The translations under genes and the position numbers were made by a program. Below are positions 10,303 through 21,549 of a DNA stretch of 64,000 nt, piece after piece; positions within the stretch are counted from its first letter, which is position 1; each line of letters opens with the position of its first letter. This DNA comes from Heliocidaris erythrogramma (lineage: Eukaryota > Echinodermata > Echinoidea > Camarodonta > Echinometridae): contig CM046858.1 in the NCBI GenBank assembly GCA_025617745.1, positions 46,019,197 through 46,083,196 of the forward strand. The letters run 5' to 3'. A model generated the notes under the pieces. That model searched no databases. It worked only from the letters and a program-made list of their open reading frames with translations, and was not told the origin of the DNA.

Positions 10303-11066
10303 AAGAGATAACACTGTGCAAGCCTTATAGTAGTACATCACAGCCATCAAATTTGATTGTGAAATATACCTTGAGTACAATCATTACTTGTATACTGTTC
10401 AACAAGCTATACAAGAATCGTGAGGAATAAGAAAGACATACAGTTCAAAAGGATCTATGACTGCATACATTGAGCATATGAGAAACCATTGAGAATGGTG
10501 ATACAAGTTTGCACTTTAATCTATAAATACAGCAGGAAGGATTGAGATAAGATGTTGACCACCTGCTAGACCAATGAGTGTGTTTATTGCTCAAGCATGC
10601 TCTGTCGTCTTGCAAGCTTTCCTCAAGCATACTCCATCTCACAGTATATCATAGGCAGGTGTCTATGTCATACTATATCTACATCATAATATGAGGTTAC
10701 ATTTATACAGATAAAGTATATCTGGCTAGCATGACACACAATCACAATGCATGTAGGTACATGTCTACCAAAGGTAGGTGGAGCAAAGGTTTCCATCTAT
10801 GACATTGACGTCAATAGTTTCGTTTTTCCAGATTCAATATAAAATCCAATCTTCTCTACATCCACTCTACCTATAAAAAAAATTATAGCATCAAAGTTTT
10901 TACTGAAACCTTGCGTTTTATTTTGGGCTGTTTCCATTTGAGGAACCAAAACTTTTTATTATGTCACTTGGAAACGAGGGGGTAAAAGTCGAAATATATT
11001 TTCATAACATAAATTCCCAAATATTTCTTTGAATCTTACAAGTGTTTTCCATGTTTTATCCCCCGC
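10303..11066. other. Unique AT-rich sequence
   Basis: Host sequence flanking DIRS copy 1. No supported gene, RNA or repeat. Confidence 0.5.
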
Positions 11067-11454
11067 TTTCACACAGGGGTAAAATTCTGTAAAGCTGATT
11101 AGTTTAAAGAGCTTTAAACCAATAAGCTTTACATACAATGTCATTCACACAAAAAAAATTTTGGTACGTTTGTTTGAGATTTACTGCTGATTAAATGCCT
11201 AGTAGGGCCATTGTCATCAAAGCGCACGCCCGGTCTTAGCTCTGCCCAGTTAGAGACGTGTATCCGTTCATACACAAAATCTTTTGCCTCCTCCATACGA
11301 ACTTTGTATCTGTAGGCTGCTCTGACCCATCTTTAGATTGCGAGTTCATATCTGTACGAACATCGTATAGATCGAGGTTCACACAAAGAAAATTTTCTTT
11401 AGGGCTGATTAGTTAATAAGCTTTCCATACATTGAATTTTACCCTCGTGTGAAA
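11067..11454. mobile_element. Candidate MITE with TTTCACAC termini
   Basis: TTTCACACAGGGGTAAAATT at 11067-11086 is the inverse of 11435-11454 with 18 of 20 matches. Further inside, both ends carry CTGATTAGTT/AACTAATCAG and AAGCTTT-type motifs. There is no coding frame and no clear target duplication. Confidence 0.4.
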
Positions 11455-11524
11455 AGGCTGATCATCCAAATACTCACCTATATACAGTGCTGGTATTTCT
11501 ATTTAGTCATTTTCGCAGGTGATA

Positions 11525-11771
11525 TTAACCCCTACCATGCTGTGAGGGGCAAATCCCGCCCCAAAATTTGAGTGTTGACTGTGCCTTTGAGGCTCAGAAT
11601 GGCTTGAAAATTCTTCCTCATACAGAAACCTGTGCCTTCAATATGTTTATTCCTGTGCATATATCTTTGCCCAGTTTGTTTTCAAGAAAAAACTCACTGA
11701 AAGTTAATATTTAACTCTTGAAAGTTATTTTTGACAATTGCTCAAAACTGCAGTGGCATGGAAGGGGTTAA
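11525..11771 (+). mobile_element. TTAA-flanked MITE, copy 1 (piggyBac-like ends)
   Basis: Bounded by TTAA at 11525-11528 and 11768-11771, with short TIRs TTAACCCCTACCATGC and GCATGGAAGGGGTTAA. A second, inverted copy lies at 49074-49325 and aligns along its whole length. The TTAA duplication and CCC-type termini suggest mobilisation by a piggyBac-family transposase. This is inference, because no transposase is present. Confidence 0.8.
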
Positions 11772-11886
11772 GGTCTTTACGGTTTTACTCAAATCGGCAC
11801 AACTGAGTTTTTACTTTTTTAAGTCATTTTCAAAATACTGCTGCTCTGTAAAGCATGTACGGATGGATGCCATCAAGGTTTCTTTT

Positions 11887-13175
11887 AACAAGAGCCCTAG
11901 GGGGCACGACGCTCACCTGAGGTGGATCAATTCACATCTGGTGCATGTTCTCTCTTGGACATGAACAACTTTCATTCTTCATCTATAGAGGTATCTCTAT
12001 ACACAATACCAAGTCTGAGCTTCCTACCAAGTTCGGTTAAATTCCAATCATAGGTTTTGGAGAAGCTGAAAATGTAAAAAGGTTATGGATGGCGGACAAC
12101 TTGCCCCACACCCCCCCCCCCCCCCTTCCAGTATGTTACCCCCACAGACCCCCTATAGGGCCACCCAGAAAAAATTCATGAACAACTTTCATTTTTCGTC
12201 TATAGAGGTTCATGTATCTCCATACACAATACCAAGTCTGAGCTATTCCTGGTTCTGGAGATGTTTGAAATTTACACAGCTTTTACAATTGGGGGCCCTC
12301 CCCCTGGGCCCCCTGGGGGCCACATGTACCATTTTAGCAACTTTGGATCCCCTACCCCTAAGGATGATTCCTACCAAGTTTAGTTGAATTCCGATCATGT
12401 GTTTTGGAGAAGATCAGAATGTACATTTTGCCTGGCAGCGCCCCCCCCCCCCTCCAGTATGTTACCCCACAGGGCCCCTATAGGGCCAATCAGAGAAATT
12501 TCATGAACAACATTCATTCTTCATCTATAGAGGTATCTCCATACACAATACCAAGTCTGAGCTATGCCTGGTTCTGGAGAAGAAGATGTTTGAAATGTAC
12601 ATAGCTTTTACAATTGGGGGCCCTCCCCCTGGGCCCCCTGGGGGCCACATGTACCATTTTAGCAACTTTGGGTCCCCTACCCCTAAGGATGATTCCTACC
12701 AAGTTTGGTTGAATTCCGATCATGTGTTTTGGAGAAGAAGATCAGAATGTACATTTTGCATGACAGCGCCCCCCCCCCCCCCCCCTCCAGTATGTTACCC
12801 CCACAGGGCCCCTATAGGGCCACTCAGAGAAATTTCTTGAACAACATTCATTCTTCATCTATAGAGGTATCTCCATACACAATACCAAGTCTGAGCTATG
12901 CCTGGTTCTGGAGAAGAAGATGTTTGAAATGTACATAGCTTTTACAATTGGGGGCCCTCCTCCTGGGCCCCCCTGGGGGCCACATGTACCATTTTAGCAA
13001 CTTTGGGTCCCCTACCCCTAAGGATGATTGCTACCAAGTTTGGTTGAATTCCGATCATGGGTTTTGGAGAAGAAGATGAAAATGTAAAAAGTTAACGGAC
13101 GACGCACGACGGACGACGGACAAATTTCCATCGCAATAGCTCACTCGAGCCTTAGGCTCAGGTGAGCTAAAAAGC
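11887..13175 (+). mobile_element. GCTCACCTGAG-bounded repeat element with internal tandem units
   Basis: The left end (AACAAGAGCCCTAGGGGG then GCTCACCTGAGG) and right end (GAGCCTTAGGCTCAGGTGAGC) are inverted. Inside are three tandem units of about 325-345 bp, starting near 12053, 12399 and 12723, each with a C-rich run, CATCTATAGAGG, TACACAATACCAAGTCTGAGC and a GGGGGCCCTCC palindrome. The final part carries ACGGACGACGCACGACGG and TCGCAATAGCTCAC. From memory, similar dispersed repeats occur in marine invertebrates. It is non-coding; the proline-rich frames are artefacts of C runs. Confidence 0.7.
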
Positions 13176-13254
13176 ATAATGCTTCTAGTTTATGGTAAAT
13201 AGATAATTAATGTCATAAAGCACATAGTGTGGTCACAATATCATCAATCCAGTT

Positions 13255-13615
13255 TTGATCCGGGTATATTCCCTGTTGACGGGGGTGGCCGGATTTACCT
13301 CACTTTGTAGCAATCTTTCTCACACCCGCCCTCCATCTCGCACGATTCATGGCATCCTCCCTCCTCAAACCAACTCCACTACACTCCTCCTCAACCTGTT
13401 TTCTCCATGTTTTCTCCATGTTTTCCTCGGTCGTCCTCGCTTCCTCGGGCCCTTCACTTCAAACTCCAGAGCTTTTCTCAAAATGTGCCCATCCTCCCTT
13501 CTCAGCACATGCCCATACCATCTCACTCCATTTGCTTTTGCCATCTGAGCCACTGATTCTTCCAGTCCTAACATCTCCAACAGGTCCTTGCTCCTTTTTC
13601 TATCCCTTTGTTTTT
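13255..13615 (-). pseudogene. LINE (non-LTR retrotransposon) RT C-terminal fragment
   Basis: The minus frame from about 13600 to 13365 reads MLGLEESVAQMAKANGVRWYG, then HVLRREDGHILRKALEFEV and KGPRKRGRPRKTWRK. The WYGHVLRR...RGRPRKTW motif is found in the C-terminal region downstream of the RT in many invertebrate LINEs. The frame is broken after 13365, and only the 3' end of the element is present, consistent with 5' truncation on insertion. Clade not assigned. Confidence 0.75.
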
Positions 13616-13619
13616 CTTC

Positions 13620-16145
13620 TGGTCACTTTACAAATAATTTTGTTGCTGATTAAATATAAATTATAATAAAGTACAGTAGCTATTAATTAAAAGAGAAGTC
13701 CAAAAAGAAAGAAATACAGTTTATTTCCCACTATTTAACACTCCAAATCCCATTGACTTTCGAAACAATTTATCGGCCCGCAATTTTGTTGGCTTGTCAT
13801 AGCCAGGCAATAAAATGTAAAAATTACATTGCTCAGATGTTTGATATGGTTAATAATCAGATTTATACTGTCATATTTTAACATTGAAGCTAATGTTTTG
13901 GGGCTAAAAAAGGCTTTTCTTGCTCTTTAAAATTCAAAGCAAATTCATGAATTGTGAAGTTAAATTTCATGGAACAATGTTTGTTTAGTGATGAATAATG
14001 AACCGTAACAAAACATGTTTGGAATCTTGGTGTTAGATGAAGAATGCATATCAACTAAACCCTCATGACACAATGACAAAAAACCCCAAACAAACAAAGG
14101 AAAACATACAGGAATATAAATTAAAACCAAACAATCTCACTCATTTATCTTTTGATTTTCTCAACTGCATATTGCTCCAATCTAGAAGAAGAAATTCAAC
14201 AAATATTTAGCTTGCCATTCATCAACTACAATAATATTTGACAAATCAATTTTGGTTACTAACAAAATATAGTTTTAAGGAAAACCACTATAGAACAAAT
14301 GTATGTATGCTTTTTTCACTAAACCCACATTGATATGGGTTCTTTCATTTAGCTGTGTAGGCATTAAAATAATAAAACTAGGGGGAAATAATAATCTCTC
14401 AAAAGAATTAGACTCGTAGTGAGTGGCCTTGTTAGTTTGGAATATACCATTTCAATCAATCCTTGATTATTTTCTGTTCAAAGCTAGAATTGTTGCTTGT
14501 TTGTCCATTTTAAGCGAGAATTGTTTATTGTCAAATGTAAGGTAGACCATACCATACAAGGTAAATGCTTCAAACCAGTAATATCTACTGACAGCTTAAT
14601 TAACGGACAGAAGGTTCAACCCTCTGACGTCACTCCAAGCCTTGAAAGAAGTAGACTGAAGTAAGCGACTAATTCCTTGCCACTCAACGAGTGATATATT
14701 GCACTCGTCCATCTCTCAGGTAAGGAGATCTTCTTTTCTCCATCTTTTTTTAATAAAGGCGGTCCTGTTTCTAAATATAGATCAGGCTTGGATAGGAAGG
14801 ATGTTTTAACACTGTTTTACAAGAAGTGAGCTTCGGGATGTATCATGACATAAGGCTGGGTGTGTGTATATGTGTGTTAATATAGGCTAGAGTCTGGAGT
14901 GAAAAAATATTGATACCTTATTCTGAACTTCACAGAAATTTATTTAAGTAGTCTTTACTCTAGTATCCAGAAGTTGATTCTATAATTAAATACACTTTGA
15001 AGACTAAAATGGGCACACCTTAACATTGAAGGTTTATTTGATCACATGTGACTGATTGACCTTTCATAACAAGGTGGATGCTAAATTTATATCTTCAATT
15101 CATATTTTGACTTCTTCATGCATGAAAGCTGTCCGTGACCCAAATTGGCAACCTATCCTTCGTGGCTGATTGAATCTAGATTTGATTGGTAAGGAAGCCA
15201 GCCAGAAATAGGAAGTCATTTTACCATACAAATCTGATCAAAGCTAGATCACAAGACTCTTCAGTCTGCTTGGCTTGTAATTCAGAGAGATGCTCCTTGA
15301 ATACTAAAGAGGAATTAGGACTAATTAACTCAATATGATCTCCTTTTACACATATTTTAGGATTAGATTATCAAGGTAACCTGATTATTTCATTTCTATG
15401 AGGATATATTTTCAAGACGAAAGACTTGTCTTTTGATGTCTAAAGATACTACATACAACATTTCGGCAAAATAAACTAAATAAAGGACACAGTAAAATAT
15501 GTATTGCGATGTATATGTATCATGAATATCATGAATCTAATTCAAGAGTGAGAAAATCATGTACAATAGGACTATTATGAGGCATGACAGCATGAAATAA
15601 AGTTAAAAGGAGGTAAATAGAACATGAACAGACTAGAAAGATACTATAAAATCATGCTGGGCATTTTTAGTCATCAAATTACACTTATCATATACTCACC
15701 CCATGTTCAGACTACCTACATGTATAACTTCATCATATAGCTATATGAAAACCGTACATCTATACAAGTAATTGATTTTTTATAGCTCTTAATGTCATAT
15801 TACGAAAAGTTGTATAGCGAAACACATGTTTGAGCATCGTTTCAAACAAAAACTAAAGTATCAGCATGTATCCCTTTGTAGTCTGAATGTCATATCATAG
15901 AAAAATTACATAACTGGGAGGGGCTTATCGTGTGTGTGGGGTGATGAAACAAATCAACTGTAAGTTTGTATGCTCCATTGCTGTCAATGATATAACAGGA
16001 TACAAAAACATTAGTGTCATCTGACTCAAACAAGTTTCTTGTCGCAATGATGTAGTCCAGTCTATGCACTCATTTTGCTATACAATGATTCATGAGACAA
16101 CATTTCTTTCCTGTAGTCTAAACAGGCTTTAAGTATGTTGTGAGA
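13620..16145. other. Unique AT-rich sequence
   Basis: No coding frame, RNA gene or repeat is supported in this 2.5-kb interval, beyond short A/T runs. Confidence 0.5.
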
Positions 16146-16153
16146 GTCACAGA

Positions 16154-16400
16154 GAGGGGGGGGGGGGGGGAGAAACACAGAGAAACAGGGAAAAGAGGGG
16201 GTAGAGAGAAGGGGTAACAGGGAAAAGAGGGGGTAGAGAGAAGGGGTAAGAGGGTAAGAGGGAGAGGGAGAGAGAGAGGAGAGAGAGGGAGGGAGGGAGT
16301 GAGTGAGAGAGAGGGAGAGAGAGAGGGAGAGAGAGAGGGAGAGAGGGGGAGAGAGAGAGGGAGAGAGGGGGAGAGAGGAGGGAGAGGGGGGGGGGGGCAA
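16154..16400. repeat. GA-rich simple repeat
   Basis: Imperfect (GA)n/(GGGAGA)n with poly-G runs at both ends. A 30-bp unit (AACAGGGAAAAGAGGGGGTA) is duplicated near 16184-16235. The proline/serine/leucine-rich minus frames over it are not genes. Confidence 0.92.
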
Positions 16401-16508
16401 GGAAGAAAGATAGGAAGGTAGAGTGGAATATATGACTGCTAGAAATACAGAAAACTAGACAGAATACTTTACTTTGACAGACAGAAAATAGATCAACATG
16501 TAGAAATA

Positions 16509-17007
16509 TAAAGTGTGTGTCAATAAAAACGAAACGCATATTCAAGCCAAAATATATCTTTGAAACCAGGTGAAATTACTGAACGGTATTGGTATGATGG
16601 CTGATAGTGTCTTCTTTAATTTGAAAGGCTGCTCACCAAAATGCAATCATGGATGACGGAGCACTGCCCATTTTTTTAAAAGCATGTAAAAATCGTCTTT
16701 GCCCAAGTTTGGGGCAAATGATGTTCAGGAGGTACTTCCATTATCTGTGAGTGCATTCGACTGGAATGGGGACCATTCAACCAACCTTTGGTTGACCATC
16801 CATTTCATTCCAACTTGGGCAGAGTCGAATTTGACATGAATCAGGAAAATGTTACTGTTCAGCTGCCTATGGTCGGATTTTATTGCTCAAGGTGTCCAAT
16901 TAAAAACGACATGATAGGCTCCAATGAGAGTATCTTTGATTTAATCTATATGAACTGATCGCAACGATATTTAGGGCTGAGTTTCCTTTTTATTGACTCA
17001 CACTGTA
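16509..17007. mobile_element. MITE with 27-bp TIRs and TA ends
   Basis: 16509-16535 (TAAAGTGTGTGTCAATAAAA) and the reverse complement of 16981-17007 (TACAGTGTGAGTCAATAAAA) match at 24 of 27 positions. TA at both edges is compatible with Tc1/mariner-type insertion. About 500 bp, no transposase frame. Confidence 0.7.
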
Positions 17008-18122
17008 TACTATGGGTTACTTGATTGGTAGAGAGATAAACAGAAAAGAAAAGAAGATATATACCAGCTTTGTCATTAAAACTGCATTATACTTACTGCC
17101 TATTAATATTGCATGAATCCTTCTCACACTATCTATACATTACTTATCAATTCTATATTTCTCTCAGCATCAACAATAATGATGAGTTTTTAATGCTTAA
17201 CCAAAAGGTGCAATAAAAGAACTTTCAAGATAACTGGAATCTGCTAATGTTCTTATATTTTGATCAATTATTAGTAAGAATGTAATTTAGTCTTCATCAT
17301 CAATCTTCTAATGCATTTTATACATTTCATGAACCATCACTCCTACTAATATATTCCTAAATGTTTTGAAATGTAGGCTTTTTCATAGATATATAAGTAA
17401 TCACTTGCAATTGAATTTTTCATGAATCAATTTCAAATCATAACAAGTCCATTGCAAAATTGTGATTGAGTATAATGAAATGAGAATTTTGCTTAATTTT
17501 GTTTAAATAGCATAAAAATATTAAATGATTTTGCAAAACATACAAAGAAAGCAGGGAAAGGAACTTGCCACTTTTACATTTTCTAGATTTCTTTTGTTTA
17601 GATAATAACTTAAAAGATTTTTCTCTTTTTGGCCTCAAGACATTTTGGAAAGACTTTGGATGATTTTAATTGATCTGCATCTCAAATTTCAATACATCAA
17701 TGGAATCTTCTGGAGAATACTAAACCAGGTATAATATCACTTTTAAAGAGAGTATATGATGTCACCCACTACTTCATGATGAGAGGGTGGTCGGGTCACT
17801 AGCCGGCAGTCATTATTGACTCTTTGCCCTTCCAATTCAATTACATTGACATGACGAACACCACATCACTTAGTATGGTCACACCTCACAAGAGCCAATA
17901 TATTACTGATTAACTCCACTAACTAAAACCCTCTCTTGCTTTCATATATCATGGTACCTAGCTGCTTCCTAGAATGCTGTTGTCATTTAAAGACATCAAA
18001 ATACCTTTATGAAGTATAACAGCAAAGTGAAAGATAAATTGCAACTATATGAGGCACCTATTATTATATCATAATAACACCAGTAATAGAAGAGGTTTCT
18101 TATAATTATATAATCTATAAGC
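17008..18122. other. Unique AT-rich sequence
   Basis: No supported gene. The 66-aa minus frame near 17438 shows no recognisable domain. Confidence 0.5.
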
Positions 18123-18317
18123 AATTTGTAAAATCAGCACTGATTTTCTTATTTACTATATAAATCTATATACCTACCTATTATGCCTGTAGTCTTGACT
18201 ACGGGACCCCTTCGAGAATTATCACACATGTGTCACAAAATTGTGCGCACCCCCCGTAATCCTATTGTCCCCTTCGCCACTCACGCGCGTCAATACGCTA
18301 CGGCCATCTTCCTCTTT
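18123..18317. repeat. DIRS copy 2 left ITR
   Basis: Inverse of 24144-24291 apart from the outermost tip. It carries copy-specific variants (TATCACACATGTGTCACAAAA, cut here as TATCACACATGTG and TCACAAAATTG) that the right ITR of copy 2 mirrors exactly. Confidence 0.9.
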
Positions 18318-18376
18318 TGCGAGCAACCCCAAGAAGAAACATGTTGCTTGCAAGGAGCGGGGAAGGAGGGAGGGTC

Positions 18377-18471
18377 ATAGGTAGGTATATAGATTTATAT
18401 AGTAAATAAGAAAATCAGTGCTGATTTTACAAATTTACTGCAATAAATCATATATACCTACCTATTATGCC
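18377..18471. repeat. DIRS copy 2 internal complementary region
   Basis: Reverse complement of the left tip followed by that of the right tip, joined as GATTTTACAAATTTACTGC. Same sequence and position as in copies 1 and 3. Confidence 0.9.
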
Positions 18472-18538
18472 AGACCAGCGCCAACTCAAAGACCGGGAGG
18501 CATGTTTCGAGCGGAAGGAAATAGGATTACACCAAAGA

Positions 18539-19513
18539 CTACAAAGAAGACACAGCGGCCTTCAAGGTGGCTGACGCAAACAAAGCTTCACCTGCGGGAA
18601 TATCCCTAAGGTAGCAAGAGATGAAGGAATTGGGCGAACGCCAATAAGCAGCCTTCAAAATATCAACAAGCGCCACACCTTGAAACAGAGCCCAAGAAGT
18701 GCTGACACTACGAGTATCATGAGCACGAGGCTTACTGTCGGATAAAAGAGCCTCTGTGCCAGCGGCCCTAATAGCTTCAACGATCCATCTAGAAATGGAA
18801 TCAAGAGAGGCAGGAGAAAAAGGCTCTCTAGTGATCAGGAACAACTGATCATCCTTACGATAAGACTTAGTCTTATCAATATACCATTTGAGAGCCCTAA
18901 CAGGACACCAAACTTTGTCCTCACGCACCGAAGAAAAGTCAGAAAGCGGACAAAGAAAAATCTCAACAGGACCGGAGGTAGCTGTCTGATTCTTGGCAAC
19001 GAAAGAAGCCCTAGGAATCAACCTAACACCTTTTCTCTCCCAGCGAACATGACCAGGAGTAAGACAGAGAGCATGAAGAGTACTGCGCCTCTGCCCAGAG
19101 GCAATAGCTACCAAAAAGAGCGTCTTAACCGTAAGATGATGAAGCGAAGCTTCACCTAACGGTTCAAAAGGAGGTTTCGCCAAGGCCTCCAGGACCTTAG
19201 GCAGACTCCAAGACGGCACTAACTTCGAAAACGAAGGTCGTTTCAGAAAGAACGAACGAATCAAACCACTTAGCAGCGGGGAATTGGAAATCCCCGAACC
19301 ATCCGAAAAACCCGAATGAATGGCCCCGATCGCCGAACGGTAGCCTCGGATAGTAGAAATAGATCTCCCTTTGTCAAATAACGAGATTAAGAAATCCGCA
19401 ATTGAACCAATAGGAGCCTTAGAAGGGGTTTGATTTCTCTCTTTGCACCAAAGGAAAAAGACCGAGAGACGGGAATTGTAAATTTCCCTAGTAGAGACCC
19501 TACGACTGGACAT
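18539..19513 (-). CDS. DIRS tyrosine recombinase, copy 2
   Basis: 324 aa from the ATG at 19513. Integrates the circular double-stranded DIRS intermediate, acting in the nucleus. The visible catalytic set is Arg142/143 (GQRRSTLHAL), His265 and Arg268 (HDTR), Trp291 in the usual His/Trp position, and nucleophile Tyr301 (ISCYLRD). The N-terminal core-binding segment includes VSTREIYNSRLSVFFLWC and STIRGYRSAIGAIHSGF. The ATG overlaps the stop codon of pol as TAATG, in all three copies, which suggests termination-reinitiation. The same frame reads YR-like upstream (SGLSDRAADFL), so a -1 frameshift from pol is an alternative. The open frame continues to 21397, but most of that is a shadow of pol. 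Confidence 0.93.
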   Translation of the reverse strand: MSSRRVSTREIYNSRLSVFFLWCKERNQTPSKAPIGSIADFLISLFDKGRSISTIRGYRSAIGAIHSGFSDGSGISNSPLLSGLIRSFFLKRPSFSKLVPSWSLPKVLEALAKPPFEPLGEASLHHLTVKTLFLVAIASGQRRSTLHALCLTPGHVRWERKGVRLIPRASFVAKNQTATSGPVEIFLCPLSDFSSVREDKVWCPVRALKWYIDKTKSYRKDDQLFLITREPFSPASLDSISRWIVEAIRAAGTEALLSDSKPRAHDTRSVSTSWALFQGVALVDILKAAYWRSPNSFISCYLRDIPAGEALFASATLKAAVSSL

Positions 19514-21549
19514 TAAAAAGTCCGCGGCTCTATCAGAGAGACCCGACTGTCTTGCAGATTCCCTGACAGGGGCCAAGCAGTCAAATGAAGAGACTCCGGA
19601 TTGTGGTGAAGAATCCCCGATAGGGGCTGTAACACCAGATCCGCTCTTAACGGGAGAACTAACGGTTGAGCCCTTTGAAGGCTCATAAGTTCCGGAAACC
19701 AATTCCTCCTGGGCCAAAAGGGAGCTATTACAAGCACCCTCGCCCGATCTTCCCTGATTTTCCGCAAAGCACGCGGAATCAGTTGGAAGGGAGGAAAGGC
19801 GAATCCCTGAAGGTTCTCCCAGCTGAGGGAGAAAGCATCGAGAGCCCATGCTCCCTGATCGCGAACACGGGAGCAATACTTCGGCAGCTGGTGATTTAGC
19901 ACCGACGCAAATAGATCCACTTCCAGTGGACCTAGGCAACTGCGAATGCGGCAAAATACCTCCGGATGGAGCATCCATTCCGATGGAAGATACCTGCCCC
20001 GGGACAGAAAATCCGCAATGAGGTTTTCCCGACCGGGGATGAAAGAGGCCACGGGTGTGATTGCCATGCGACGACACCACCTCCACAGCTGAGCTGCTAG
20101 GGCATTCAAGGCAACCGAACGAGTGCCTCCCTGCCGATTGATATATGCCGCCACAGTAACGTTGTCCGTGAGAATCAGAACCGAACGACTGAGAAGTCGA
20201 CTTCTGAAATGGAGCAAGGTCAACAGAACTGCCATAAACTCCAGGACATTGATATGAGGAAGAGTCACAAGATGAGACCAATCCCCCGCAACCGTGCTGC
20301 CGTTGCAGTGTCCTCCCCACCCCAACCGAGAGGCGTCCGTCGAAACCGATATCGACGGAAGAGGGACAGAGAAGGACCTGCCTCGCGCGAGAAACACCTC
20401 GCTCGTCCAACAAGCGAGAAGAGACTTGATATTTACTGGTACTGGAATCCAGACCAAAAGAGAGTCTTTTCCCGGCTTGAAGAACCTGAGGAGATGTCTC
20501 TGAAAGGGTCTCATGAGGAGCCGGCAGTCCTCTAAAACATCGACTAGACTGGCTAGATAACCTAGAAACTGAAGCCACTGTCTGGCCGAGACTCTTCTGG
20601 CCAGCAAGAGCTTGCGAGCCGCAGAGACAATGGTGAGAATCCTGTCTCGACTGGGCCGAGCTAACTGATTCCTTATGTCTAACACCGCCCCCAGAAAAAC
20701 TGGGCTGCGAGTGGGGACTAACTCTGACTTTTCCCAATTTATTAGGAAACCTAAGTCTTGAGTAAGAGAGATGAGCAAACGAGTCTCGTCCAACAAACGA
20801 TCGCGCGACTCCGCAAGGAGAAGCCAATCGTCCAGGTAACAAAACAACCGCAGGCCGCGACGCCTCAGAAAGGCCGCTAGCACCGCTACAACTTGAGTAA
20901 AAACCCGAGGGGCCGGGCGCAGCCCGAAGGGAAGAGCCCGAAAACGATAAGTCTCCGAGAGGAAGGAGAACCCCAGAAGATCGCGAGATGCGCGATGAAT
21001 GGGGATGTGAAAGTACGCGTCCTTGAGATCTATCGAGACCGCGTAGTCTTCCCTTTTGATCAACGGAAGAATGGAGGCAAGAGTCTCCATCCGAAAATGA
21101 ACCGGAGGAATAAATTTGTTTATCCTCTTTAGGTTCAGTATCAAACGAAGTTTTCCCGAGCGCTTGGGAATAACAAATATTGGAGAAAGGGAAAGAGACG
21201 GCCTGTCTCTTACCCTTTCTATAGCCCTCTTTTCCAAAAGAGACTCGATCTCCTTCGAAGCATGAGACCGAGACAGGGCAGACATGGGAGGTGACCGAAT
21301 TCTTATAGCCCCTCCGGGGAGCGAGGCGCAAAGATCTATGAAGAATCCGTCTCGCACGACGGAGAGAACAAACACGTCCCCGGAGATGGCCTCCCAAGCG
21401 GGGAGAAACGCATGAAGTCGGCCACCTACCACATTCGGTCGAACAAGCGCTCGGGGAAAAACATCAAAATCCAGGCTTGGCCTTCTGCGAAGCCATCGCC
21501 TTACCACGAGAACCTCTCGAAAAGCCCCTGCCACGACTCCCTCTCCCAC
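19513..21549 (-). CDS. DIRS reverse transcriptase/RNase H/methyltransferase-like polyprotein, copy 2
   Basis: 678 aa, uninterrupted. RT: LILNLKRINKFIPP, SIDLKDAYF at residues 172-180, ALPFGLRPAPRVF, and catalytic YLDD at 238-241. RNase H: the Asp405, Glu437, Asp462 and Asp513 positions, seen in STDASRLGWGG, NVLEFMAVL, LTDNVTVAAYINRQGG and IADFLSRG. C-terminal: a region matching the Dam-like methyltransferase module of DIRS pol, with VDLFAS, FPPF at 585-588 and VLVIAPFWPRRNWF. The first ATG overlaps the gag 3' end by 86 bp in a +1 frame, so expression may need frameshifting or internal initiation. It converts element RNA to DNA. No inactivating lesion seen. Confidence 0.95.
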   Translation of the reverse strand: MGEGVVAGAFREVLVVRRWLRRRPSLDFDVFPRALVRPNVVGGRLHAFLPAWEAISGDVFVLSVVRDGFFIDLCASLPGGAIRIRSPPMSALSRSHASKEIESLLEKRAIERVRDRPSLSLSPIFVIPKRSGKLRLILNLKRINKFIPPVHFRMETLASILPLIKREDYAVSIDLKDAYFHIPIHRASRDLLGFSFLSETYRFRALPFGLRPAPRVFTQVVAVLAAFLRRRGLRLFCYLDDWLLLAESRDRLLDETRLLISLTQDLGFLINWEKSELVPTRSPVFLGAVLDIRNQLARPSRDRILTIVSAARKLLLARRVSARQWLQFLGYLASLVDVLEDCRLLMRPFQRHLLRFFKPGKDSLLVWIPVPVNIKSLLACWTSEVFLARGRSFSVPLPSISVSTDASRLGWGGHCNGSTVAGDWSHLVTLPHINVLEFMAVLLTLLHFRSRLLSRSVLILTDNVTVAAYINRQGGTRSVALNALAAQLWRWCRRMAITPVASFIPGRENLIADFLSRGRYLPSEWMLHPEVFCRIRSCLGPLEVDLFASVLNHQLPKYCSRVRDQGAWALDAFSLSWENLQGFAFPPFQLIPRALRKIREDRARVLVIAPFWPRRNWFPELMSLQRAQPLVLPLRADLVLQPLSGILHHNPESLHLTAWPLSGNLQDSRVSLIEPRTF

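Noticed and set aside
16062-16545. Pro/Ser/Leu-rich open frames over the GA repeat
   Set aside because: They result from the simple repeat; multiple frames are open at once.
18539-21397. Single 952-aa minus-strand open frame in DIRS copy 2
   Set aside because: Only the last 324 codons (plus a short upstream stretch) read as YR. The rest is an alternative-frame shadow of the RT/RNase H ORF that stays open by chance.
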